Assembly: GCF_021130785.1 (NCBI RefSeq)
Contig: NW_025776245.1
Location: 124,001 to 188,000, forward strand
Direction: 5' to 3'
From: Homalodisca vitripennis
Taxonomy: Eukaryota; Arthropoda; Insecta; Hemiptera; Cicadellidae
DNA length: 64,000 nucleotides
This document shows, one piece after another, positions 22,870-34,625 of this stretch. The position numbers and the translations under genes are program-made. Numbering within the stretch: the first letter of the stretch is position 1; each line of letters starts with the position of its first letter. Under the pieces are notes generated by a model. The model had not been told where the DNA came from. It saw only the letters and a program-made list of their open reading frames with translations, and did not search any database.

Positions 22870-24239
22870 ACAGATAAAGTGGCTGGACATTGATGGATAA
22901 ACAATGAATTATTGATTTTTTCGTCAATGTACTGTCTTTTTATTTGTAATTAGGTTTCATCATTTTATATATTTAGTAATGCAGTGTGATCTCACTGTTT
23001 GATGTTTCCGTAAACAAAATTTTCATTATAATTATATTGTATGTAGTCTGTGTTATAATTAGGCCTAACAATAAAATTAGGGCAAATTAATCCTACCTCT
23101 TTAGAATTTTCTTATTTTCAATGACATACTTACTGTAGTATTTTTTTATTTTGTCACACTAGTTTAATTTTTTCACAGTATTTTACTTTTTCCCCAAAGT
23201 ATGGGTAGCTTGTTATATAGAGTTTAATATTATTTTTATATTATATTACAATACTATATTATTTTATACAAAAATAATAATTATTCTTGTAAAATAAAGA
23301 GTTTTTATAATAACAACAGTGTCGTAAATACATAGCCCTAAACCTTTTTTTGAGACATACAGTCGTATCTGCTTAAAACAGCTGTAGAAAAGAAGAAAAA
23401 GAAAAATATCAAATGTTAATGGTCGATAAACCGTGGAAAGATATGTTTTAGAACATTGAAATAGTTTTGGTAATATTTTATTGCTCATTTACGCAGTTAC
23501 AGCATAAGATGTGCTTTAGGTTTCTTTGGAGGTCTCTCCTGAAAAGTTGCCATTTCGCAGTCTCTTGCACGACGATATGTATTAATAATAATCACAAGTT
23601 AAAACTAACTATAATTGTTCCGAAATTATAAAACAAAATAAAATTTACTCTACTATATTAGTGTGTTCAACAAAGAAGGAATTAATTTCAATTTACTTGT
23701 TAATATATACATATCATTTATAGTTTATATTCTTTACAAATTCCTTAATACATTATGAGTAAACTAATCAGTAAAGCAACTTGTAATGTTTAAATACACA
23801 AAAACTGAATATGTTAACTTTAAACATTTTTAATGTCTGATTGTAATTTCAGGCATTTGATAAAAAATGTAATCAGTTTCATTTGCCATCGTTCAGTGAA
23901 ACAAGAAATCAGTAACACCACGTTTCGAGATCTTCGATCTGATCTCTTCTTCAGGTAATAACTAACCTAATACATAATTGAATCGCTTGTTTGAGAAACC
24001 CCAGAAGTCCAATTTTTGGCTGAATTGAGTTAGCGACAATTTATCGTGGATTTTATAAAGATAAATCATTTGGTAGAGTAATCCCACAAGTCCAATGTTC
24101 TATGCCTGTTTAATAAATAATCGTATTCTCCATTTGAGAAATCCCACAAGTCCTGGACATGTGAGGTTTCTCAAACAAACCAGCTGATTCTTAAAATCGC
24201 CTGATTATATGTGAAGTTAACTTGAAGATCACATATTAG
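22870..24239. other. 3' flank, TIR and direct-repeat tract
   Basis: AT-rich 3' untranslated sequence leads to GTCTCTTGCACGACGAT at 23560-23576, which matches 25981-25997. The second dispersed-repeat copy is at 23882-23990. From 23992 to 24174 the motif GAAATCCCACAAGTCC recurs (23992-24010, 24078-24093, 24134-24153), plus one inverted GGTTTCTCAAA at 24164-24174. These look like subterminal repeats of yet another DNA transposon whose body I cannot identify. Confidence 0.6.
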
Positions 24240-25427
24240 TTCTAATCTACTAGTTGTATTTTCAATGGACATCGGTATGGAAGTTGACCTTTGATGTGGA
24301 TGCACGGCAATAATGTGATTCCATGCGCGGGAATCGATTAATATGAGTCCTTATTGCCTCACGCACAGTAGTATCTCGGGTTTTCAAAGCTGTTGCGCGC
24401 CGCGCCTTTTCTCTTTTTCAATTACGCTTGATTCTCTTACATTAGATAAAGTTGTACGGACAGTTCTATCCGATATGCCCAGTGTGTTCAAAAACAATTT
24501 TTTACACACAGAGATTTGTAAGTCCTTTTTTGGTAAAAAGTATTTCAAGGTGTATTTCCTCCTCGAATCTTCTTTACCACTAGTTTTTCTCTTCGTACTA
24601 GTCTGTTTCACATACCTGGCTATGAACTCCCTTTGCAACTGAAGACTACCAGTACCATAAAAGTCTTTCATAATTTGTTCCCTTTCTTCTTCAGTAATTT
24701 TTGAGCATTCATGCAAAAAATTTTCACATATTTTCCATTGAACCTTTGTTTCAATTCATTCCTCGCAGGCACGCTTACGTTTCTCTTCACGCTACTATAT
24801 TTTTCACCTTTGATTCTAAGTTCTTTTGCAATTTTATTTTTATTTATTCTTTTTTGCGTTCCTTGGCAGGCTCCTTTCTGCTACCATCTTCTTCAAAGGA
24901 TTCAGGGGTAGGGCAGATTGAACTGATCACAGATTCATTCTGACCAGTTTTCGCAGTAGGCCTATCAGTTACATTTGGAGTTGCAACAGTTTCTTCAATT
25001 TTGTGATCATTGCGACAAATACTTTTATCGATATGGTTGAAACAGAGATATCTGTAACACAATGGACATAGGAGTACACCTCATCCTTACAAATTTGCTG
25101 ATCATGTCTAGGGTTAGATTGTTCATCATAACCTTGGGTAGGCTTCAGTTTTTTAACTAATGAACCGCCTTCAGGACAAACAGGTTCGAGAATTAAAAGT
25201 AATTTATAGCCATCACCACATGGAACAGCTGTGTGATCTTTGCATAAAGTACGAAGGCAATGATCACATAAAGAGTAAACGTCTTTACCGCAGCATTCAA
25301 TGGAACATGTTGGAAAGTAATCTGGATCTAACTCATCATCTTCATTGCTTATTGTGTTACACTTATCAATAAAATAGTTAGACAGTGTAATCTCATCTTC
25401 ACTGTCCGTGTTGTAGTAATTTTTCAT
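24240..25427 (-). pseudogene. N-terminal part of a Sola-like transposase
   Basis: Minus-strand family N-terminus. The start MKNYYNTDSEDEITLS leads to an acidic region and a Cys/His-rich stretch (CSIECCGKDVYSLCDHCLRTLCKDH), perhaps a Zn-binding domain. A frameshifted block (24384-24716) then reads KITEEEREQIMKDF, RKYTLKYFLPKKDLQIS and CKKLFLNTLGISDRTV, the conserved N-terminal helical region of the family. After another shift it reads RTHINRFPRMESHYCRASTSK and stops matching at SIEN near 24255. That is the point where the plus-strand ORF at 21751 begins to match. The catalytic core is absent on this strand. Confidence 0.75.
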
Positions 25428-25734
25428 TTAAATACACTTGAAAACATTAGAACAACAGATAAACACAACATTCACTACACTGAGGTTATCCTTGTTTCCA
25501 TAAAGATTCAGATTAGCCAACTGCAAGTTTGCATTGGCCCATCACAAAACAGCTGATGCCAACTCTGAACAACAACAAGACATAAATTCCCTTCTAGCAC
25601 AGTCACAGTGTATAACAGTAATGAAGTGTACAAATATTGAAAATTAATTGTTCGCATTAAAAAAATTATAAAACCTTTGAAAGGTTGAGCATTGGGGATT
25701 GACGGGAAACATATTGCGTAATACGTTTTGTTAG

Positions 25735-25997
25735 TTACGACACTATGTCTTTTGAATAACAAATATTACGCTTGAGAGACATAGTGTCGTAAGTACAGAT
25801 ACGTGAGTATGTTCCTTGTATAATTGTGATAAAGTTAGTTACGACCAACCTTAAGGTAGCTATACTGGTAAAACGACAAGAGATACAGATACGACAGTAT
25901 GTCTATTCAATAGAGCACATCAACATTAGTGGAAAAGCAGTCTTATCTCAAAATCGCCGATTTTGTAGTTACGACAGTATGTCTCTTGCACGACGAT
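25735..25997 (-). repeat. Subterminal repeats and TIR of the split Sola-like element
   Basis: Upstream of the 25427 start, TACGACAGTATGTCTCTTG-type units recur at 25735-25750, 25894-25912 and 25969-25997. One inverted unit at 25777-25792 forms a perfect 16-bp inverted repeat with the first (loop of 26 bp). The last unit ends in GTCTCTTGCACGACGAT (25981-25997), which matches the tail of the C-terminal half at 23560-23576. It therefore marks the outer end of this element. Confidence 0.72.
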
Positions 25998-27134
25998 AAA
26001 AGTGGTAAAATAGAAAAGCCAAAATTGTAACGTAAACAAATGTTTCTACCTCTTTAAACTTCAATAACTGACATATGTGTACATAATTTGGATTTCGTTA
26101 ATATTAAAAATAAAATTGATAATTTATCCGTAAAATATGTACAAAGCTCCAATATAATATTATAGAGTAGGTAGTCATTCTAATTATAAAAAGTACCAGG
26201 TCACAGGTTTTTAGTTTAGATACAAAATCAAATGAAAAGTGGTTTAAATTAACTGAAATATTTCTTTACACAATAATAGATTTTAAAATCTAATAGTAGG
26301 AATTGAATAAAAAACAGTTGATTATCTTTTGCAATACATTGACATTCAATATTCAGAAGAACTCATACACAAAGTAAAAAATACGTGTTAACCGGAAATA
26401 TATGGTAAAATCCTGTACTTATGTATTAATTCTAATTAACACAGCAGCACAACACGTAAGTTCTTCATTCTTCTTTTTTATCTACTAGCTTTTAATTCTT
26501 TAGTTTTAGGTGGTGACACTATGTGCATTTTCCACTGTTTATGCACACTATGGTGGTTATCTACAACTACCTTCATAATTCTGCGTCTAAATCTTTTTAT
26601 AGACAGTGGTGCAGCAACCACACTCAATCACTCAAATATTGATCAGGTTAAAATAGGTTAAAGACAACTAAAACAAGTTAAATCGAATAAATACATAACA
26701 GAAAATACTTTATTTTTCATCTGCCGGTTTGTATGTGAATTATAGAAAAATATTTTTTAATTCTCAAGCAACAATATTGATATTATATGTTCATATTGTA
26801 AGTATCAATTAATATAATAGCAGGCTATTAGTAGTATGCGATTTACAGTTGTAAAATGGTGACCAAAATTCCTATTAGGTAAGGTACTACGATCTTAGCT
26901 AACGTAAGCTACATGAATATCTGCTACTCTTGGTACAAGATGTTCCTGTCGAAATCCACCACAAACGCCTGCTACTATAATTTATTTAAATGTTGGTTGT
27001 GTGATTCTTTAAATTTTAATGTCGCCAAACATGCCGCGTTTTTAAAGCTGAACCGAAATTTAGTTTAAGTAAAAAACAATTCAAATAGGTGTCATGCCTG
27101 ATGTAGTATATTTTACACTTCACACGATACTTCA
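25998..27134. other. Gene-free AT-rich interval
   Basis: No supported ORF or repeat; the sequence is AT-rich throughout. Confidence 0.55.
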
Positions 27135-27584
27135 GGACACATGAAACATTTATTACACGATCCGTCATTACAAGAATCAAGTAACTTAGTACTCATTTAT
27201 ACTCTCTACTGACAGACCCAGCGCTGTGTACGGCACCTAGCAAAGCTGGACACATGAAACATTTATTACACGATCCGTCGTTACAAGAATCAAGTAACTT
27301 AGTACTCAGTTATACTCTCTACGGACAGACCCAGCGCTGTGTACGGCACCTAGCAAAGCTGGACACATGAAACATTTATTACACGATCCGTCGTTACAAG
27401 AATCAAGTAACTTAGTACTCAGTTATACTCTCTACGGACAGACCCAGCGCTGTGTACGGCACCTAGCAAAGCTGGACACATGAAACATTTATTACACGAT
27501 CCGTCATTACAAGAATCAAGTAACTTAGTACTCAGTTACACTTTACGGACAGACCCAGCGCTGTGTACGGCACCTAGCTAAGCT
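27135..27584 (+). repeat. 113-bp minisatellite, four copies
   Basis: Units start GGACACATGAAACATTTATT at 27135, 27248, 27361 and 27474 and contain GACCCAGCGCTGTGTACGGC. The period is exactly 113 bp in the first three and the last is shortened. Identity is very high, with only scattered substitutions. Confidence 0.95.
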
Positions 27585-29340
27585 GAGCTTAACAATGCAA
27601 AAGCATTAGAATAGCATGACATATACTCGTAAACGTTTTCGTACTATAGTAATTTGAATTCTGGAGATCATGATTGGAGAAAATTCAAAACATCTTTAGG
27701 AAATTCTGTTATGATGGCGATTGCAGTAGGTAGATTGCTTAAAATCTAAAAAGTTCAGCCACATTGTTTTGTATTACACTCCGGTAACACGTACTAAAAT
27801 AACAACCAAATAACAGCACTGGATACCAATACTAGTATTGATATAAAAAATGTAGTAGAAACTGGTATACAATTTAAAAACTGTCAAAAGATAAAAACAT
27901 CCCTCAATAATACAATTTGAATTCACACAGATTTAATCAGGAACATTAATATATTAGTACACAACTACAGGCAGACATGACCAATAACACAGGTTTAACC
28001 AATAACACACTTTCAGAAACACTTTCATAACACATAAAGAATTAAAGGGCATAACTTAATCGTGGTAATATTACCTATTTCACACGTTTGTGACTCAGCT
28101 CACTACAAAAGTAGTTTGGAAATACCAAGATAGTAACAGTGTAACAATGTAGAATATAATTATTTGCAAAATATTTAATCATGAAACTACTTACTTTAGG
28201 AAATTATAAACAACTTGGAAATTGTTATTGTTGAATTAAATCTCTCTAATTTAGAATTGAATATTCGTACAAAAATACTATTTGTAGTGGGAAGTTATGT
28301 ATTTTAATACTCAAAAATGTCTTGTGTTATAATGTGTAGTTGTCTGTGTTTAAACTTTAATTTGAGTCAATAATGTGTTTATGCGGTAGTTATTCTGAAA
28401 CATATTAATAGATATCAGCAATATGTTTCAAGTCTCCTTTATCTAAAAAAATATATTTTTGGAGCAAGTTTAATCAAATGCCTTGTTTTTAATGTAGCTT
28501 AAATTACATAATGATAAACACTCGTAAGAAATTTATGTTCATTTATTTGTTTTAATTATTATTTCTCACAAGGACTTTGTACCAATGTGGCAGAAACACT
28601 ATATCATTCCATTAAATCAAATTGACGCTTGATCAGTATTCGACTTCTCATGTATATTTACAAGGGGTCTGAATATCAATTTTGTAATGAAGATAAATCC
28701 AATTATTTGCTGACTTGTCGAGTGAATGAGCCCAAGCCTTCCTAACTGAGATCGTCGATAACTTAGTGAAGGGTTTTAGTTTGAAAATACAGAACTTTGG
28801 TAAAATATATACATTTTCTGAGGAAAATACAGACACACTTCTACTTATGTATATTTGTTTATACGGCCGTATTAGTTAAAAACTAGCATAAATCACGTGT
28901 GGAAAGTTTGGTTTAGACATGTTCCCATCTGTTAATGGGCTTTTGTAAGGGATAATTTATTTCTATCCATTTAATTTGAACGGGTGAATTGTTAAAAGGT
29001 ACCTAAGTCATTTTTTATAGTTTTGAGTCAAACTAAAAAAACTGTCTATCGTTTTTGAAATATTTAATAGCGATTTGGTAAAATTATACAATAAATTACA
29101 TGTATAAACCAACAATTACATGCATTTTTGAGGTTCATAACCTAACAGGAATCTAGAATGTTTTTTTTTATTGTTCACTTAGGTCCTTTGTAACATTCAA
29201 TAAATTATGAGAAGAGTTTTGGTATTTAATAACGCAGGGTTTGATGTAATAAATGACCAAGATCAGTTACCAAACAGTATAAACTCAAGTATTTATTAAA
29301 TAGTTATATAACATTTATTGAGTACATTACAAAAACATTA
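27585..29340. other. Gene-free AT-rich interval
   Basis: No supported gene. Two inversely oriented motifs, AAAGGTACCTAAGTCATTTT at about 28996 and TTCACTTAGGTCCTTTGTAA at about 29175, resemble subterminal repeats and may belong to the 3' end of the pseudogene that follows. Confidence 0.45.
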
Positions 29341-31380
29341 TTCATCATCATCATCATCATCGATGGGGACATTTTCAATTACTGGCCATTGCAAAAGTTG
29401 ATTGAAAAAGTCTGTGTGTTCTTCAATGATATATGGCATTACTTTCTTTAAGTACCTTTTTTTTTGTTTTTTATAGAAATCTTTCCTTGAGGATATGCTT
29501 CTTGATTAGGTAAGGATACTACCTCAGTTTTCTTGAAGTTAAACGTGTGTACATCCTCAAAACCACCAGATCTTATGAATTCACTCGACTTTTAGACAGT
29601 TAGAACTAATTGAAACGCTCTTAATACTAACAAGTTTCCTTTCCCGTGGGATCATTTGTAAATATCCTAATAACAACCGACATTTTTCAAATGATAGATG
29701 AAAGTGTTTAGATGTACATTTAAGAACATTAAAATGGACACGTACTGTTTCCATTATATTTTCTCTTTTTTAAACTCCATTACATATGGCAACATTTTGA
29801 GCTCTCGAATCTTCGTTGTTTAGGGAAATATTAAAAGATACTAAGAATAAAATAACCCTAAAATAATTTTTTTCATAACATTATTATATTATACAGGGAG
29901 TTCTATAACATAGATCAAAATTGGCCGCAATATTTGAAAATGACAGTAGTTTAAAAAAGTTGATTTAGATATTTTTAAATGTTTCTGAACGAAAGGAAAG
30001 GTTCTAGATTTTAAACTTTGTGTCATATTTATAGTTTATACGATCACAATCATGGCCATTAAAAACCTCCCTGTATATACAAAACAATTTTTTGTTTCAT
30101 CTGTAATTGAGAGTATAAATGAACCAGAATTCGTCCATGATTGCACTGTTAATCTACTGTATTGGGTCTTTAAAGTGAAGTGGAGGGTAAAAGTTTATGA
30201 AGTTAGCAAGACAAACAACAGATGTACTTCAGAAGTCAAACTTTGTTTATAAGTCGATCTTCATTAAAGAACCATCGAAGGGACGGACGGAAAAGTTTGT
30301 GCGTGAAAAATACTCTCTGGCCCAGTCCTCTGTTAAACTCTTGTCAAGATACCTAGGACATTGTTCTCCGACCATTATGGCGTTATAAATAATTAATGGC
30401 CAATCTCAGTGTTATGGCTAGGCATCGATTTTACGTATTCGTTAAGAAAAGAACAAACTTCATTCGGGCCTTTCCGTGCTACTCCCTCATGATATATGAA
30501 TAATGTATCGTTATCTTTTTAATTGTGTATTCCAATGCAGTTAACATACAACTGCCTCATGTAGTATAATTCCTGAACTGGCAGTTTAGGAATAGATATT
30601 GTTTTCATGTAATCGAAAGCCTACGCCAGGACGTTTTACATTCTTACCTACTTCCAATTGTTCGTGCTGCAACGAGGTGTAAAATTTGTTGCTTCTGTAG
30701 TTATTAGTTTTTATTTTAGTTCTGCATCTGCTGCCCTTTACGCAACATTGTTTAAACTAGGGGACTTAACTTTCATACTAAGCTGCTCACACGTTCTGCA
30801 TACGTCCACTTGGCGTTGGCCAAATGGATAGTTGAAATGTTCTTTATAGTATTGCCAAAAGAAAGTTTGGCTTACTTTAGGCGAAACATCAGAGTGTTTT
30901 TCTAAGTTCAATTTCCACATTTTTAAAATATTTAAATCTGGTGATAAATAATAGCTCTTTTTGCCCTTATAATGAATCTTTCAGTGGGAATGATTTTATA
31001 TGGTCATCCACCAATCTATGGACTTCAAAAGGCAAAGCATGACTGACTTTCCTGCCTCTTTTATCTTCAGGGCTTTGACGAAGAAGTTTTAGATTTCCGA
31101 TGCGCCTTACACGTTTCTCGGTGATGAAAAACACACATAAAAATGCTTGAAAACATTCCTGTTACCTCTCTGTATCAACAATAGTATGATATGAAAATGA
31201 GGCACTTTTCTGTTTTTAATTTTCCACATTTTGTCTAGGGCGCCTTTGCTGAACGTCTACATCAATCAGTCCTTGTAAATAGAAATCCTGCTCGGTTTTA
31301 GATTGAATATTGTAGAACTTTTTTAAAACATCCAGGCAGTTTTGTTCCCCAAGTTTTGCTAAGCACTACATTACACATCT
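29341..31380 (-). pseudogene. Decayed Sola-like transposase
   Basis: Family blocks appear in order on the minus strand across several frames. They are FYLQGLIDVD and QRRPRQN (about 31290), RVRRIGNLKLLRQSPEDKRG and FEVHRLVDDHIKSFPLKDS (about 31000-31100), and SQTFFWQYYKEHFNYPFGQ with DVCRTCEQL (about 30780-30880). These are followed by DYMKTISIPKLP, YYMRQLYVNCIGIHN and FIYHEGVARKGPNEVCSF (about 30470-30640). The tail is FIRSGGFEDVHTFNFKK and KRYLKKVMPYIIEEH (about 29400-29590), with a C-terminal poly-Asp run from the ATC/ATG repeat at 29343-29363. The D-x-C-x-x-x-N-K-N and G-H blocks are missing or unrecognisable, and frameshifts and stops are numerous. A short TIR element sits in the gene at 29890-30077. 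Confidence 0.78.
29890..30077. mobile_element. Short Tc1/mariner-type MITE
   Basis: 188 bp bounded by TATACAGGGAG on the left and CTCCCTGTATA on the right, with TA at each edge, which is the layout of a non-autonomous Tc1/mariner element. No ORF. Only the first 11 bp are perfectly inverted. Confidence 0.55.
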
Positions 31381-31984
31381 GAAACAAAATAAGAAACTTA
31401 TTAGAGCCATATAAAATTAACCGGGTTTTTTTGTACAAATATTATTTTATAGGCAGCGACAAATCTGACGCTGTTTGGCCTAATGGATTTACCAAGAAAT
31501 GTTACTTTGAAAGCTCTTTTGGTCATACATACTGTAATGTTAACATTGAATAAGTTAACATTGGGTAATAAACTATTGTGATTGTCTTACCTGCAGTGCA
31601 ATTCGGGTTTCTTTGTTTTAACTTCTTCTTCTTCTTATCCCTTGTGATTTATATAGGACTGCCCTTTTGTCACAGCTATTACAACATTTCATTTTTACAG
31701 ATGTGGATTCTGTCCTTTCCTTTTTCTAGGACCCCCAACAACAATACTTTCACTCATAATATTTAGCGGTCTTAAGTTTAAGAAACGTTGGCAACATTCA
31801 ATTAATGAATATAGATTTTAAGGTTATAGTTCGCAAGAATGAGAATGCTTCTGTCAGAATAATGCAAACACAGGTGCCGTTGCAATTTTGTTTAAAGGGC
31901 GTGAGTCAATCAACCCTACCGCTGTGTCCATAGAGATAGCTACTTAAAACATTTAAAAAAATACTCTTAGTGACCGCCTCCAGG

Positions 31985-32480
31985 CATACCGGGCAATGAA
32001 GTAGCTGGCCCAGTGGCAGGGCGCAGAAGAGAGCGCGTTCCATCGGAGGAGAGAAGAAGCAGTCAGGTGAAAGCAGCGCGAAATTATTTAGTTAATTTCT
32101 CAACTTTCAATAAATATATAACACTTTCATACCAACCCATTTTTTTAAGTCTTAATTGTATGTGTGTCGACCATTCTTCGATTATATTACGATACTTGTT
32201 TACTCGATCACCCCCCGAGAGGTCACACTCTTCCTGGGCCTCCCCCTCCACTGTCTCCATATGTGCCCCCCTCGCCACCGACGGTGAACTTGACAGAGGG
32301 AGTGGCTTGCCAGATTTACCCTTGGCATGGAGTCTGGATGAGTTGGGAGTCGAACCCCTCGTGACAGCCGCGGGTGGGGGATTTGGTCCTCCGCGACGCG
32401 ACGATGACTGCGATGTGCGCGTATCCAACAATTATACCGGACTGCCCCTAGACGTGCCACTAAGATTGATACTTTCAACA
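31985..32480 (-). pseudogene. Internally deleted R2-like retrotransposon fragment
   Basis: A GC-rich island in AT-rich surroundings. Two parts match the larger element further right: 31990-32070 resembles 40585-40655 (GGCCCAG-GGC--GGC-CAGAAGAGAG), and 32214-32480 resembles the Pro/Ser-rich N-terminal coding region near 42440-42690. A 115-bp stretch (32089-32205, TTAGTTAATTTCTCAACTTT onward) is directly repeated at 32579-32700, bracketing the GC-rich part. No RT motif remains. Confidence 0.6.
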
Positions 32481-32989
32481 GATCATTGTTAGTTTATTTA
32501 TAATTATTTATTGTTGTTTTTTTTTTCAAGACCTAAGTTGTCCGAAAATATACATATAAAATCTAGTGTTTTAACTTATTTAGTTAATTTCTCAACTTTA
32601 AATAAATACGAGCTTTCATACCAACCCATTCTGTGATGTCGTAATTACCGATGTATGTATATCGACTATTATTCGATTATATTATGACACTTGTACATAT
32701 ACTATAACTGCGCTCTGATTTATTTGAGCATTGAAGTACGAATGATTTATATCGTTAAATTATATAACGTACACATACAAAACTTATTTGAATCTGTTTT
32801 TTAAAAGGGCGCAAGCCATATTTATTACGATTTCCACTTTTAACTGTTTTCAACTATATATTGTTAGATACATCGATTTTCTTTAAAAGGGCGTTTTGAT
32901 CACTATTCCTTATGGTACAAATATTTATTTGAACTTTTAATATTTTTTTAAAGGGCGTAAGTCACAGAGTATTTTTTTAAATGTCTTAA

Positions 32990-34017
32990 GGGGATTCACC
33001 ACTGAAAATAAGGAAAAAATATGAAATTTTCAAAAAAAGTTTTTTTGTCATATTTTGTCATTTGGAACCTACTGAACATAGTATCCTAAGATCTATATTT
33101 TAACCCTTAGTATGAAAAAATAACGTTTTTTGCAAGCGCGTCAATGTCCAAAATTTCACATTTTTACTAGATACCTTATTTTTTACTAAAAACATCATAA
33201 TTTATTTTATATATTTCATTATAAATATGTAAACCAGATATTTAAATCTAGTTTAATACGCATATCAATCATTGTACTGTTTTATTTTCAATACTCTATG
33301 CTAAAGAAGAAGAAGAAGTAGTAATAGAATAAAAACAAAACAATTTGTGTTCTGTCATCTGTCATTCAACTGTTGAGTTTCAGGCTGTTTGTTTTGAGTG
33401 AAGTTTAGTTCATGTTTATGCCATGAAATATGGGAATAGTCAAGAATACAAAACAAAATGTTGCTAGAAGAAATAAGGACAATATTGCAAAGCGGTATGA
33501 GGTGCAACCTGCAACCTATGTCACCGACCGAACTCTGTTTTATTTTACAATTTATATATATTTGTATTTTATTGAACACTGACATAATAATATGACCTAA
33601 TATTGATGTATAATACAACCTTTTGACCTAATATATTGTGTAAATTTATTTCAGAACAATAAACTAAAAAATATACGTGATATATTAGTGTAGTCCAAAG
33701 TTTACTAAATTATTTTATTAAAACGAATAATGCTACCATGATAAATCTACCTAAATATTTAGATTAGATCCATATCTTCAAAATTAGACCATGAGTAGTG
33801 CAATATGTTGGATAGTTTCTTAGATATATCAATTTTGAATATGGTCTGAAAAACGCGAAAAACCCCCGTTTTTATTCGCTGTAGGCTGTATGTGACAACT
33901 ATTTGGCCGTTTTATATTTTTTTATTTTTTGTTAGCCTACTACACACTAGAAAAAAAATGGTTAAGCTATTTTTATTGTGTATTTAAAAAAAAGTATGTT
34001 TTCAGTGGTGAATCCCC
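32990..34017. mobile_element. TTAA-flanked non-autonomous DNA element
   Basis: 1028 bp with TIRs GGGGATTCACCACTGAAAA at both ends and TTAA directly outside each (32986-32989 and 34018-34021). TTAA target sites are used by piggyBac and by Kolobok. The G-rich start favours Kolobok as I recall it, but I cannot decide. No transposase ORF; the interior is AT-rich. It is inserted in the right arm of the inverted repeat, so it is younger than that arm. Confidence 0.85.
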
Positions 34018-34625
34018 TTAAGTAGCTATCTCTATAGACACAGCGGTAGGGTTGATTGACTCACGCCCTTTAAAAAAAATTGCAACGGCACCTGTGTTTG
34101 CATCATTCTGACAGAAGCATTCTCATTCTTGCCAGCTATAACCTTAAACTCTATATTCATTAATTGAATGTTTCCAACGTTTATTAAACTTAATATCGCT
34201 AAATATTATGAGTGAAAGTATTGTTGTTGGGGGTCCTAGAAAAAGGAAAGGACAGAATCCACATCTGTAAAAAGGAAATGTTGTAAAAGCTGCTTGAACA
34301 AAAGGGTAGTCCTATATAAATCACAAGGGATAAGAAGAAGAAGTTAAAACAAAGAAACCCGAATTCCACTGCAGGTAATACAATCACAATAGTTTATTAC
34401 CCAATGTTAACTTACTCAATGTTAACATTACAGTATGTATGACCAACAACAGAGCCTTCAAAGTAACATTTCTTGGTGAATCCACTAGGCCAAATAGCAT
34501 AGGCAGAATTGTGGGTAGCATAGCCTTTAAAATAATATTTGTACAAAAAAACCCGGTTTATTTTAGATGGCTCTAATAAGTTTGTTATTTTGTTTCTGAT
34601 GTGTAATGGAGTGCTTAGCAAAACA

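Larger units (their letters stand above)
31357..34625. repeat. Large imperfect inverted repeat, arms of about 600 bp
   Basis: The left arm (31357 to about 31970) and right arm (about 32965-34625, not counting the inserted element at 32990-34017) match in inverted orientation. Matches include TTTTGCTAAGCACT, GGGTTTTTTTGTACAAATAT, GTTAACATTG and ATTCGGGTTTCTTTGTTTTA. The arm ends at GGGCGTGAGTCAATCAACCC and GAGATAGCTACTTAA. Both arms encode the same 62-aa spurious ORF. The left arm lies directly 5' of the decayed Sola-like gene, so the arm is probably that element's 5' region, duplicated in inverted form. TTTAAAGGGCG motifs recur at about 31893, 32805, 32887 and 32948. Confidence 0.85.

Noticed and set aside
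21751..25427. Trans-spliced or two independent genes on opposite strands
   Set aside because: The exact abutment in the family alignment and the orientation of the ends are explained more simply by one inversion.
27135..27584. CRISPR-like array
   Set aside because: Whole 113-bp units are repeated with no spacer variation; it is a minisatellite.
31578..31766. Small hydrophobic protein conserved at 34199-34387
   Set aside because: The 'conservation' is only the two arms of the inverted repeat; no codon-level signal.
32164..32364. Proline-rich plus-strand protein
   Set aside because: Shadow frame of the GC-rich R2-like N-terminal region on the minus strand.
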